Notes under the pieces: model-generated
What the model was told of the DNA's origin: nothing
Seen by the model: the letters and a program-made list of their open reading frames with translations, nothing else
The model's database searches: none
Shown: positions 25,051 through 35,640 of the stretch, one piece after another
Numbering within the stretch: position 1 is the stretch's first letter
Layout of the letters: the number at the start of each line of letters is the position of its first letter
Position numbers and translations under genes: made by a program
Source of the DNA: Gnetum montanum
Lineage: Eukaryota; Streptophyta; Gnetopsida; Gnetales; Gnetaceae
Assembly (NCBI GenBank): GCA_015680685.1
Contig: MNCI01026505.1
Location: forward strand, 7,768 to 71,767
Reading direction: 5' to 3'
Length of the DNA stretch: 64,000 nt

Positions 25051-26378
25051 TCGATGTTTGGAGGATTCGCCCAATAGACGTCGATAAAGAATACGAAACA
25101 CCATGAAGGACAATTCACCAACATCTCTCTTTGGTGGTTACTTAGAAGTCACCTTGCTCTGCTTGGGAATAATAGGATAGTTGTGAAAGGGAAAGGGGAA
25201 AGGATAGACTTGAGGGGATAGGTTCAAGAAAAGGTAAGATGAAACTTAGTGGGATCCCTCATCAAAGTGCTTATGAGGGAGTTGTCCTACGTGAACATCT
25301 TTTCTTTTACTGGCTTCTGACCTCTCATCAGAATGCTTGGAGAGGATCATTATGAAACAGCTAGTGTGCCATTTCCTTTGGGCACACGCTCTCTTTTCTT
25401 TTTTTTATGCTTTTGTGCTTTTCTTTTGCTATTTAGTCATATTCATTTGCAAACAATCTTGTTGTTTTAGGACATGTGTTTTCTCCCAAGGATGAGTTTC
25501 GTTACATCCATGTGGGGCTTTGACCTACCTATAGATGCTTCCCATGTGGCAAGTTGCATTATGTGGGTTATGGACTTTGTCGTTGAGCATATGGGAGGGC
25601 TTTACACACGTCAAGAAAGCTTGTAAAATGGGTGTGAAAAGGGAAATTGTGAGTTGAGAAATGAGATGATGAAGGTAAAAAGGGAAGGGGTAGGATGTGC
25701 ACTCCCAAGTAGCCAGGCTAGTCAAAGCAGTCACCTCAGAACGATGTGGTGTCTTGTCCTCTTGGCGAAATGCATCTCTAACCAACGCCATCTTGACTCG
25801 TACCCTACAAAAGCAAGAAAACGTAGATCAAAGAAATGTGACCATGAAATGCAGTTAGGCAACATCTAAAGCAAGAAGGTCAGCAGCAGCTCTGGTAGAG
25901 GCAAGCTGAAGGGGTCAGTGCCAAGGGGGCTAGGAGTTACGATGATGTGAGTGCTTAGGAGTCCCTGCCCAAGAAAAACATCATGAAGTTTAGGTATAAG
26001 GTGAGAGGCCTAACAATTGAACATCTTTAGTGCTCAGGCGATGGTAGGGGCTGGAGGGTAGCAACTTTGTGGCTAGGCCACAATAATGTTGGGGCTCCAA
26101 CAACAAGTGCTGACAATAGAACCTACTACTAGGGAAATGGGCCATGGTAGTGGTAGCTCTAGAAGGTCAACAAGATGTCAGACAACATCTCCAAAGGATT
26201 AGTAAGATGCCAAGGGTAGTGGCATTGCATTCATTCCAGAGGGTTCTTTCTTGCCATCGTGAATTACATTCTAGAATTGCAACACTCCATCCTGCATCGG
26301 CATTATGCACGCTCGCTTGTTTAAATGGTCATGAATTGTGAGCTAGGGACGTTATGACACAAACATAGTTTAAGGACC
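25051..26378 (-). other. 3' untranslated region of the Tat-type element
   Basis: About 1.3 kb between the integrase end or tandem array and the polypurine tract. It is relatively GC-rich for this window. Short frames on both strands (for example 25525-25791) show no domain and overlap each other, so I treat it as untranslated. Tat-type elements are known for long variable 3' regions. Confidence 0.6.
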
Positions 26379-26705
26379 TAGTAGACCATTCGATGTACTG
26401 GTTTAAGGTGCCAGTGGACTGCTATGCTAGTTTAAGGTCCTAGTAGATCGCTGTGCTAGTTTATCATCGTAACGGATGGTGGATGGGCCATTTTAAGGTC
26501 GTAGAAGACCATTTATGCCAATTTCACATCATAGTAGATGGTTTGTGCTAGTTTATAGTCATGGTGGATTATCTTTGCTAGTTTATAGTCATGGAAGATT
26601 GTGGTTGCCAGTTTATAGTCATAGCAGACTATGGTTGCCAGTTTATAGTCATAGTAGACTATGGGTGCTAGTTTATAGTTATAGTGGACTATGGATGCTT
26701 ACCTT
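26379..26705. repeat. Tandem array A (about 31-bp unit, GTTTATAGTCATAGTAGACTATG)
   Basis: About ten imperfect units of roughly 31 bp. The left units read GTTTAAGGTCCTAGTAGACC and the right ones GTTTATAGTCATAGTAGACT. The later half is more uniform, so that part was probably amplified last. It lies just downstream of the integrase on the minus strand. Its core (AGTTTAAGGTC...AGAC) is shared with array B at 30.3 kb. Confidence 0.9.
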
Positions 26706-26714
26706 TCTTCTTCC

Positions 26715-27820
26715 TCAAAAAAAGTACAGCTTCAAATACAGGTGGCTTACAGGGTTTGCAAACTCTCTACCATCCATGTCTGCCAGCTTGAAGGCTCCAT
26801 TTTCATAGGATTTTGTGATTACCAATGGACCTTTCAAATTTTTTGAAAACTTTTCCACATGTTCACACATAGCTTTGAGGACTAGGTCCCCCTTTTTAAT
26901 CATCTATCGATGTAGGTATGCATGATGCTTTTTCCGATGCTTGTTTTGATACCAGTCAATGCGATCCAGTGTCTATCCACACTCTTCCTCTAGGTAGTCG
27001 AGGTCAATGATCCTTGACTCATTGTTCTAGGCTACATTTACAATGCTTGAAAGGATCATCCATAGTGATGGTACCTACAATTCACAAGAAAACTTTATGT
27101 CAGATCTGTAGACTAGGTTGTAGGGGGTCTTACCTATAGTTGTCCTACACATCATATGGTAGGCCCAGAGCACATAGAGGATTTTCTCATGCCATCGCCT
27201 CTTGCTGCTGCTAAGCATTCTTTTAAGCAAGTTGATGATGGAATTTTTTGTAGCTTTATGGGTAATATAGTGACGAGAAAGATTGCCTAATGCCAAGGTT
27301 GCTACAGAAGGTTTTGGTTTTAGCACTACTAAACTATGGCCCATTATTTGTCAGAATAGTCATGAGAAGACCAAACCTTATTACAATGTTGTCTAGGATG
27401 AAGTGGCAAACCTGCTGAGATGTAGTCATCCTAAGGGGGATAGCTTCTACCCACTTCGTAAAGTACTCAGTTGTAGTAATGACGAAGCTATGTCCTACAG
27501 AAGACTTAGGTGTTATGGGTCCTATGATATCTAGTCCCCATCACTAGAATGTCCACATGATCTATGTAGGGTGCAACTCGGTAGGTGACACATGCATGAG
27601 ATTTTCGTGACGTTGGCACATATCACACATCTTGACTTTAGCAAAACAATCACGTTCCATGCAAGGCTAGTAATACGCTAGGCGTCTAATGTTAGCTGCC
27701 ATGGCCCTAGGGGCTATGTGCCCTCCACATAGTCCTTCATGAACTTCGCTAACTATTTTTTATACCTCCTCCCCACCAACGCAAGTTAACAATATCAAAG
27801 GAGCATTTACACAAGGTATT
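26715..27820 (-). pseudogene. Integrase of the Tat-type element, broken
   Basis: Inserts the DNA copy into the genome. On the minus strand the zinc-binding part reads RLAYYWPCMERDCFAKVKMC then MCQRH (about 27690-27600). The core reads WGLDIIGPITPKSSVGHSF then TKWVEAIPLR. The second acidic position reads TNNGP where TDNG is usual, so it is Asn. The later part (27344-27075) has WHEKILYVLWAYHMMCR and TPYNLVYRSD. The C-terminal domain (26903-26715) has GDLVLK and KGPLVITKSYENGAFKL. Several in-frame stops. Confidence 0.85.
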
Positions 27821-27838
27821 ATCTCCTACCAGGACATA

Positions 27839-28384
27839 CTACCATGCTCGCTTTCGGATTGCATCCCTTTGGGCAGATGTGAAGTTGTGTGGGGGTTCAC
27901 CATGTTGCAGGTAGGATTTCACATTAGCGTAACACTCTTTGGTGTTGGTAGTGCTTACGAAGGCCACGTGTATTGCTTGGGTGATAGGGTCTATGCACTC
28001 TGCTATCAAGGCAGGTAGCATCATGAATAGATGTGACGACACATTTAATGCTAGCGTAGCTAAGGCATCGGCTACTGTGTTGTCATTACGTGGCACATGT
28101 TGTATGTCTATTGTGGTGAACTGCTACAACAAGTTTTTAGCCAAATCATAGTAAGGATGTAAATGCGAAGCCTTATAGGCATAGACCTCAGTGATTTGAT
28201 TGATGACAAGCTTGGAGTCACCTCGAATTGCCAAATGTTGAATTCTTAATTGCTAGGCTACTAAGAGGCCTCTTAGAAGTCCTTCGTACTTAGCTATATT
28301 GTTCATACAAAGGAACATTAAGTAGTAAGCGAAGGGCTGCATGTCTCCAGAGCAGAATGAAATGATAGCGGTAGCACTGCCACC
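27839..28384 (-). pseudogene. Second, archaeal-type RNase H domain
   Basis: After the first RNase H the minus strand continues KYEGLLRGLLVA, then LRIQHLAIRGDSKLVINQIT, then HVPRNDNTVADALATLA. The spacing of E, D and D in the patterns N-x-x-Y-E-x-L, R-G-D-S-x-L-V and N-x-x-A-D-x-L-A fits the additional RNase H of plant Tat elements. It is usually thought to remove primer or template RNA alongside the degenerate first domain. An in-frame TAG lies between the two blocks, and the first Asp (FDSASTT*GGSA) is present. Confidence 0.85.
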
Positions 28385-28960
28385 TCACGTGGTTGAGGCA
28401 CTGTCAAAATGTAAAGTTTCTTCGAAATGCAATGGTACAATATTGACACTACTAACATGTTCATCAGGTAATTTGAGTTCTATGGTTGCTTGATCATCAA
28501 CGGGTAAGGTTGCAAGCTGCGTATCTATCACTTGGCCTTTCGTTGACAATTGGGCCATATAATGTAAATTGAATTCCACTATTATTACTTTCCATTGAGC
28601 TATCCTACTACTTTCATACAAGTTGTTCATGATAGCCTGAAGTACATTGCTTTTGCATATGATGTTCACTTGACTATGGAACAAGTAGTGTCTCAACTTT
28701 TTTAGTGTGAACACTAAAGCAAGACAATTCCTTTCCACTTCATTGTATTTGGCTTCATATGTTATCAATGCATGGCTCAAGTAATAGATTGGGGTTTCAA
28801 AGCCATCCTTTCTTTGTTGATATAGTAGTACCACAATATATGTGTCTGAGGTAGAAGGTAGATATAGAAAGGATTATCCCTCTATGGTGAGTAAATAATT
28901 GGGAGATGTAAAAGCTCTTCCTTCAAATCATCGAAGGCTTGTTGACACTACATTGTCCAT
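28385..28960 (-). pseudogene. First RNase H domain of the Tat-type element
   Basis: A 149-codon open stretch (28834-28385). It includes PIYYLSHALITYEAKYNEVE followed by RNCLALVFTLKKLRHYLF, the standard gypsy RT-linked RNase H with the Y-x-x-x-E-R-x-x-L-A-L pattern. Then come INVICKS-like and SSRIAQWKVIIVEF segments. It joins the RT upstream through stops near 28840-28960. Confidence 0.85.
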
Positions 28961-30171
28961 TCGAAGTTAACCCCTTTCTTTAGTAAGTGTTGCATGTGGT
29001 GTAACTTGTTAGTCAACCATGCTATAAACCTTTTGATGAACTGTATTCTACCTTGCAATCTTTGAAACTCTTTAAGTTTAGTAGGGGGTGCTAGGTTAAC
29101 AATGACCTTAACTTTGTCAAGGTCCACTCATATTCCCGCCTCCGATACTACAAACCTTAGCATGCATCCGATTTTTATGTCGAAAACACATTTTTTTGGA
29201 TTAAGGCACAAGTCATGCCTATGAAAACACTTCAAGACTACATCTAGATCAATGGGATGATCAATATCTATCTTATACTTGACCACTATGTCATACATGT
29301 AATCGTTGAGTCTCTCTAGGAGGTAGTCACTAAATATGTAGGTCATGGCTCGCTGGTAGGTTGCTCCAGCGTTCTTTAGACCAAAGGGCATCATTGTGTA
29401 ACAAAAAGTTCCCCAAGGGGTCATGAATATAGTTTTCAACTAATGCTCTGGATTTATGAGAATTTGATTGTAACTAGAAAACCCATCCATGAAAGATAGT
29501 AAAGCATGCCCAGTCGTAGTGTCAATAAGCTGGTCGATACTTGGTAGTGGGAAGTCATCTTTAATCATTTCCTTGATCAAATCCTAGAAGTCTATATAGG
29601 TTTGTATCCCTCACATTTTCTTCGAGACTACAACAATGTTTGACACCCACTCCAAGTAATCGACAGCCTGAATGAAACCTGCTTGGTATAGCTTAGCGAT
29701 TTCATCATGCACAACTACTGCAATTTTTGGTTTAACCTTTTGAGCCTTTTGTATGACCGGTTTGACATGTGGGTCTAATACAATGTTATGTTGTATTAGC
29801 CATGGGTCTAATCCTGGCATGTCATTGTAAGACCATGCAAATACTTTAATGTTGTCTTGAAGGACTCTGGATACATCTTTTTGAATTTGTTCATCTAGGA
29901 GGGAACTTAGTTTTAGCATTTTTGTTTCCCCTTTGGATGTTTTTATCGATGCTTTGATGAGAGAGTCCTCAATCACATCCCTAGCCTCTAAGTCTAAGGC
30001 TTGGACCAAGTGTTTGGGGTAGTCTAGGAACATTTCTAGGGATACCACAATGTTATCAATTGATGCATCCAAGTTTATCGACCCTAAATTTGGGTATCTT
30101 ACAAGCCTACCATGAGGACCTATTAAAGTCAACAGTGAGTGTAGATCACGTTGCATGAACAACTTGTTCAA
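28961..30171 (-). pseudogene. Reverse transcriptase of the Tat-type element, catalytic site altered
   Basis: The N-terminal part (30171-29611) includes FAWSYNDMPGLDPWLIQHNI and AGFIQAVDYLEWVSNIVVVS, the conserved lead-in of gypsy RT. A second stretch (29439-29128) has TPWGTFCYTMMPFGLKNAGA. The catalytic box usually written YVDD reads YMYD (29290-29301), so the first Asp is Tyr. Stops also separate the pieces. The frame is continuous in sense with the RNase H at lower coordinates. Confidence 0.9.
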
Positions 30172-30295
30172 CCTACCACAATAAGAAGAAGCCTAGTCAA
30201 GTGATACTTGGCTGAAGCTATGGTGCATAATAGTAAATATTTGCAAAGAAACAATGAAAGATGCAATGATCGTCAAACATTCAGCCAAATTTGCA

Positions 30296-30720
30296 GATTA
30301 CCAGTTTAAGGTCTTGGCAGACTATGAGTGGATTTGAACATGAAACTGACACTAAGTCTACCAATTTAAGGTGGTGGTGGACCATTAATAAGTTGTAAAA
30401 GGTAATGTTACTAGTTTAAGGTCCTTGCAGACCGTTAACAAGTTGATGGGTAAGGTTACTAGTTTAAGGTCTTTTCAGACTGTTAATAGGTAGGCTTCAT
30501 GGAATGTTACTAGTTTAAGGTATTTGGGAAATGTGCTACATAGGTTTTTGAGTGAAGTTTCTAGTTTAAGGTCTTTGTAGACTATGAATAGGTTTTTAGA
30601 TGAAGTAGCTAGTTTAAGGTATTTGTGGACCATGGTGTATTTTAGATAAAGTTGCTAGTTTAAGGTATTTGCAGATTGTGGCATGCAAACTTCATACAGG
30701 TAGGTTTCTAATTTAAGGTG
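30296..30720. repeat. Tandem array B (about 60-bp unit, CTAGTTTAAGGTCTTTGCAG)
   Basis: Seven or more units, each beginning CTAGTTTAAGGTC(C/T)TTGCAGAC followed by about 35 less conserved bases. Spacings are near 60 bp. It sits between the start of RT (minus) and the promoter of the plus-strand accessory gene. The core is the same as in array A, and a variant forms array C. Confidence 0.9.
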
Positions 30721-30865
30721 ACAAAAAATTCTCGGTTGGGCCCACCTATTTGCAAACAGCAATTCTACGCTATCGTAGATTTACGATACACCAATACTAC
30801 GCTACCTGGCGCATCCCACATTACTCGGGGTGTGAAAATTGCAAGTTCTTTTTCACCCCATTAGC

Positions 30866-30873
30866 TATAAATA
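30866..30873 (+). promoter_or_regulatory. TATA box of the antisense accessory gene
   Basis: CTATAAATAAGG follows a CACCCCATTAG context on the plus strand, with a capless AGAGCG-type leader about 35 bases downstream. Upstream, at 30766-30815, are TACGCTATCGTAG and TACGCTACCTGG, related to the palindromes in the element's own U3. Read as a core promoter from base composition and position only. Confidence 0.55.
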
Positions 30874-31960
30874 AGGGTTTACCCCTGGTAAACTTGTCAT
30901 TTTCATTGTTAGAGCGTAGAGCCCACATCCAAATCCTAGTGCAATTATGCCTAGAGAAAGAGAAACAGTGTAGCGTAGCAGTCAACAATATTTGCAATTA
31001 AAGTAATGGCATCCAAAGACGAACGTAAGCACTGAGGGCTCACTAAAGTGGACAAAGTTAAGGACACTTTGGGGTGCCTAACTTAGCTGCATGTCACAAT
31101 GTAGGAGGAGACTCCGTCTTCTTAGTAAGCTATTACGTTTCCTTTGTTGTTCAGACTTCTGCGATTGTTATTGTTGAAATTTATGTTCCTTGGCCATCAT
31201 TTTGGTCACTATTTTGGCTGCTACACTACCACCATGGCTAGTTGGCCACAACGGCTATAGGAATGTTACACTGAACATCACATGTAGTCTCGCCATGGCC
31301 ACCATTGTTGCAACTACCTTGTCGTAGGGGTTTGGGCAAGCTTGCACAGCTTAGCATATGGCTAGCGTTGTGTGCCACCTTCAAGAGGGTTTTGGCATTC
31401 TATGCAATTTGACAAATGAGACACGTGTTTAACGTAGTACAACATGAGTTATTTTGTATAGCTAAATTATGGTTGGAATGGCTGTGGCATGGTAAAGTCT
31501 TACTTGTCTCCACTTTATAGTGTTTTTACTGTGGTATGTTGCTACATTGCAAGATTTAGTAGGCTTGTCATATTGTAATACTGTTAAGTCTATAATACTT
31601 CTATGTTGCCGAACTTGCTAAGTTTTTTATATTACCCCGCTTGTCATAGTAATTCATTGATTGCATTGTTGCATTGTTGTACGTCTACTTGTTCCTGTTC
31701 GTTTGCTACATTACGCATTATCTAGGGGTTGTTGCATTGTGTGTAGTTTGATAACCCTGCTACACTGCGAAACTTTATTTGTTGTTTGTTTTCATGCATT
31801 TGTTTATATATATATATATATATTTTGTAACTGTGAAATCTTGCTATGCTACTTGAAATGGGAATGCCATACTGTGCTATACGTAATGAGAGGGTTATGC
31901 TATGCTACATGTAAACTTTGCTTGTTCATAGTGCTAATGTTTGGTTCTTCGTTGATGCAG

Positions 31961-32811
31961 GGTTATGTTGAAACCCATTTTGATTATCCTAGAAATCATA
32001 GGAGTCTTATGCTACCTAAGCGAACTGGTGGTTAATGTCCCTCCTCCTTATGCATGTGTGAAGAAGCAGGCGGTTTGGTTCCAGGAGGGTGCACAGGACT
32101 TCCTATAGTTCCTCCTCCAGCACTTTAGTATGATCATTTGGTCACACTTGTCGATGGAAATAGTAGCCACAATCATAGAAACCCTATTACCTAGGGCAAA
32201 CCAGGGTATTCTAAAATTTCTAACTAATGGGTCAATCAGGGGCAAGTAGCTAGAAGGATTTAACCAACATCCAAAAAGCTTGAGACACTTAAGTTGGATT
32301 TGGGAGATGTCTAAGTATAAGTGTTACCACTTATACAATACGTTGTTTGTTGCCTGCCACATGGGTACCTACTTTCAGAACCCACCTGGAACCATTTACT
32401 ATGTCATTGGGTGAGTTCTACAAAGGTATTTTGTCATGTAATCCATGCTACACTAGACACAGGTGTTAACAGTGTATATGTTTATTTTTTTTGTTACCAA
32501 GCTTTTTATTGACAAGAGTGGTCTTCATAGTGACATGGATGCCTTATTGCTAGCACAGATGGCCCTGTAAGAGTATTCCTCCACTGGTAATATGTGTGCC
32601 AATGTGATAGGCTAATTTGAAGGTGAGTTCAGAACCTATCCAACCTGGTATTCCCAATTTTATGGGAAATGTAAAGAAGTTGGTTTGTTGGATAGGGAAT
32701 GGACATCCCTTAGGCCACTTACTGTTGAAGACATTTTGGTGGACCTCCCACCATTTCCCATGCCATTCAAATTTGGTACGCTAGATTGTAAATTCACTAC
32801 TAAATTCTTGA
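31961..32811 (+). pseudogene. Accessory gene exon (N-terminal part)
   Basis: Starts after GTTGATGCAG, a strong plant acceptor. From GTTATGTTG the frame runs to FQEGAQDFL. It then continues with stops at positions where glutamine fits (TAG after QDFL and after RGK, TAA after YFVM). The later part includes HSDMDALLLAQMAL and GLLDREWTSLRPLTVEDIL, ending KFTTKFL at the donor GTAATTT. Two overlapping frames near 31961-32034 suggest a one-base shift. I recognise no domain. Confidence 0.55.
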
Positions 32812-32871
32812 GTAATTTTTGTATTTTGCTAACCCTCTTTCTCTTTTCTTTTCTTGTTTGAATTCTTTTAG
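32812..32871 (+). other. Intron of the antisense accessory gene (60 bp)
   Basis: Donor GTAATTTTTG and acceptor TTCTTTTAG bracket a T-rich 60-bp segment with TTGCTAACC as a possible branch site. Removing it joins the upstream frame ending TTKFL to the downstream frame starting IAKKAQELTVIISRY, with an ATA codon built across the join. It is short but within the range of plant introns. Confidence 0.65.
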
Positions 32872-33921
32872 TAGCAAAGAAAGCCCAGGAGTTGACTGTA
32901 ATTATCTCTAGGTATGACGAGACCAACCTCTTCTTTAAGTATGGGGAGGTGGAGGAGACCTAATGCTGGCTCTACAATGGGGCCCCAACCACACTAGTCC
33001 ATAACCTTTGGAAGGCTGGGCTTATGCACTTGTTCTTGGTGGTTAACTTGAGTGTCGTACTTGCGAAGATGCTTTCCTTAGTTGACTCCTTCTCCAAAAA
33101 GGCATACCGCTTTTGCACACATATTCATGGTGTGCTTGTGGTGCTTGATGTCAACGATCAATTGTTCACGGATCTTTTCGATGTTTCCTCTGATGATCTC
33201 CCCATGGGAGAAAAATCCAAAAAAAATGCACACAATTAAGAGGACATTGAGGAGTGGCTAGGGGCTACTAAGGGTCGAAAGGGGATTTATATGAAGAAAG
33301 CCAAGCTATGGGTGGCCAAAATGTTTTACCCTGTCTTATGTGCTCACGCCTTCCCCAAGCTATTGTCCCAAGGAAAAATCATTGGGATTGAGCAGGCTCA
33401 AATAATGAGGGATGTCATGGAAGAAGGGACCCGTTACAATTGGGCCAAGCACCTTTGCAAAGGCATGTAGGTTGAAATGGTCAAGCTTCAGGGGAAGCTT
33501 GAATCCTATTTCAACATGCACCATGTCTTTTTCATAGCTTGCCTCCGGCATTTTGCATAAGTCTTGGTGGTCTGCGAGAATGGGTTCTAGGTACTACAAG
33601 ACCATAGCCAGATCTCCAAACCATGGATTTACCAAGTCTTTTGCACCACCTGATCTTAGGATCCCTTGAAAGCTATCAAGGAATTGTTCTCAATGACGAC
33701 CAGGGATCGGATGGCATGCAACTTTTGGGCCAAGGATAGTGTGGGAGAGGAACCCCCCATCACCACTAGTAGTATGAAAAGGGGGAAATGCTTCATTATA
33801 GAGATAGTGATGACTAAGCTACAATGGAAGAGGTCATGCCCTACCAAGGAGACCCCCCGTACTAATGAAGAGAGGGGGAACAAGCTGTAGTTTAAGCTTC
33901 ATAGAGCGAAGCCTCCCATTG
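32872..33921 (+). pseudogene. Accessory gene middle exon
   Basis: Reads IAKKAQELTVIISRYDETNL, then AGLMHLFLVVNLSVVLAKML, then IHGVLVVLDVNDQLFTDLF (33024-33236 is open). It continues KAKLWVAKMFYPVLCAHAF and MRDVMEEGTRYNWAKHLC, and ends in a Lys-rich stretch that reads KLHRAKPPIG at the donor. The block G-V-x-V...L-F-x-V-S-S looks loosely like the G-V-x-V...I-x-x-x-L-x-L-P pattern of the plant 'putative transposon protein' domain. That link is inference. Stops are TAA or TAG at probable Gln codons. Confidence 0.55.
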
Positions 33922-34064
33922 GTGAGTATTTTCTTATTTTCTTGTATTTTTTTATTTATTTTTTGGCTAATGCTTTCTATGTTGTGTTATACTAGGTAGT
34001 GTAGCACAATGTAGCATCTGCTTCAAGTTAGTATATTGTACTGACTATGACTATGTTTTATTAG
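33922..34064 (+). other. Intron of the antisense accessory gene (143 bp)
   Basis: GTGAGTATTTTC is a near-ideal donor. The acceptor TTTTATTAG follows a probable branch site, GTACTGACTATGAC. The exon phases fit: G plus TG makes GTG, continuing the upstream frame into the Glu-rich stretch. The intron contains a copy of the TAGTGTAGCACAATGTAGC motif related to the LTR palindromes. Confidence 0.75.
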
Positions 34065-35581
34065 TGGAGGAAGAGGAAGAAGAAGAGGGAGAAGAGGAGG
34101 TGGCCCCTAAAATAGGGGCAACTAGTGAAAACAAGAAAGCCCTAGCTATGGAGGAGAAGGCCCCAGTTGACAAAGAAAGTGGTCCAACCAATGATGAAGA
34201 CGCTCCTGGCAACCAGGGCGAGGCCCCTGCTAACAATCCTTTCATAGATAGTAGCTTAATGTCGGAGGGGCACATGAGCATGGAGGATTCTAGTACACTA
34301 TTGGGTAACCTAGAAGGAAAGGGGCTCCATTTGGATGTTGGTGAGTTTGATCACATATTTGACAATGTGCNNNNNNNNNNNNNNNNNNNNNNNNNNNNNN
34401 NNNNNNNNNNNNNNNNNNNNNNNNNNNGGTAGGAGCTTTACACTGTCATTTATGCTATTCATCAACCCTATTATGGTTCTCCCCATTTTAACTAACACAT
34501 TTTACCATGTAGCTAATACCATTGTTGACACCTCTGGCCCATCCTCGATTCACTTGAGACCATGGATTAAAACCCCTGATAAATTTACTTTTATGGAAGG
34601 GGTAGTCAATGACATGATAAACCGTGTAAGGCAGGTCCACCCAGAAGTGGATAAGCTAAAATGATATGTGAGACTCTACATTGCTTTTGCATTCACTATG
34701 CCTCTATGACTAATGCATTTTTTTATGCGTGGTTGGTAGCTTCTCGTCTTAAGTGGGATCCTAAGAGGGTGGTTAAGGTCGATGTTGTACCTACATTTCC
34801 ACTAGAAGTAACCAAAGTACCTTGTCACGTATACAATGAGGCAAGCCAATGTGCTTTGTACTTGACATGCTCCTTGTGGGAATGCAGGTGTGTGAACGAA
34901 CACCTATGGAAATGGGTCTAGAGGCTTGAGAAGGAGAAGACCAACCTGATTGCTAAGGTGGAAGATCTCTATTCCAGGAATGAATCCCTATTGGCCCGAG
35001 ACACCAACGATGGTAGTTGGCACACAACTGTCATTGACTACATGAGGTACTAGATGGATTTGTGATGCAACAATGAGGCCACCCATGATATAATAAAGTA
35101 GCACATGCAAATGGACCTATTAGCCCAAAAGAACCAAGATTGGAAAGATTACAGTGCCAAGGTTTATGAATGTGGGCAAACACAGAAAAATCATAAGCAT
35201 ATGTATAAGCTAGAATATGCCACCTATCGTAACCAATACAGGGATGCCTCAGTCAAGTTACATACTAATGAGGTATTCCTTGATGTTATTGGTACTTCTA
35301 GGGCTTATGACAGGTTCATGCAACAAGTGACAGTGAGTGAGTCCCCCGAAAGGGAAGTGACCTTTCTTGCAGGTGAGACCACCACTACCACCTTTTCTCT
35401 TGGAACCCCAAGATGGACATCCATAGAGAAGGAGAAAGTTGCTACAAGCACTGACATGGGTGACAGGAATTGGGCTAACATCATAGAAGATGAGATCTTA
35501 CAACGCTTGGTAGTAGGACTATATTGGATACCTCCCGAAACAGACGTAGGGCTATCTCGGGTCAGTCATCCTTCATTGTAG
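34065..35581 (+). pseudogene. Accessory gene last exon: acidic domain plus coiled coil
   Basis: Starts with a run of glutamates (EEEEEEEGEEEV) and an acidic, Pro-containing region to about 34370. After the N gap it reads GPSSIHLRPWIKTPDKF, then NAFFYAWLVASRLKWDPKRV. A long charged region rich in Lys, Glu and Gln (LEKEKTNLIAKVEDLYSRN; AQKNQDWKDYSAKVYECGQ) ends at VSHPSL, TAG 35579-35581. The acidic start and helical C terminus resemble a DNA- or protein-binding scaffold rather than an enzyme. Confidence 0.55.
34371..34427. other. Assembly gap (57 Ns)
   Basis: Unresolved bases inside the last exon of the antisense accessory gene. The frame before and after the gap differs in the given sequence, so the true gap length may not be 57. 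Confidence 0.95.
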
Positions 35582-35640
35582 CAATAATTTATTCTATTAT
35601 AGCCTTTAATGAAGCTTTAGCAAACTAATATATTCTTTCA

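Larger units (their letters stand above)
30860..35640 (+). pseudogene. Antisense spliced accessory gene inside the Tat-type element
   Basis: Runs opposite to gag-pol, between protease and RT. It has a TATA box (30866-30873) and an acceptor-like site at 31960. Introns at 32812-32871 and 33922-34064 both join exons in frame. The coding parts form one long protein with scattered stops. Legible stretches are VKKQAVWFQEGAQDF, GLLDREWTSLRPLTVEDIL, FCTHIHGVLVVLDVNDQLF, MRDVMEEGTRYNWAKHLC, an acidic run at 34065-34330, and a C-terminal coiled-coil-like region to 35578. The function is unknown. Tat elements are known to carry antisense extra ORFs, but I cannot confirm homology. A 57-bp N gap interrupts it. 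Confidence 0.7.

Noticed and set aside
25525-25791. 88-codon minus-strand frame in the Tat 3' region
   Set aside because: No domain, overlaps a plus-strand frame of similar length, and lies where an untranslated region is expected.
26379-26705. Regular spaced repeats considered as a CRISPR array
   Set aside because: Units are tandem with no unique spacers, there are no cas genes, and the context is a plant retrotransposon.
31006-31024. ATGGCATCCAAAGACGAAC followed by GTAAGC as exon 1 of the antisense gene
   Set aside because: It looks attractive as a start codon and donor, but joining it to the acceptor at 31960 gives a frame that stops within four codons.
34051-34281. Minus-strand Ser-rich frame
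   Set aside because: It is the complement of the Glu-rich exon of the antisense gene; GAA/GAG repeats read backwards give serine runs.
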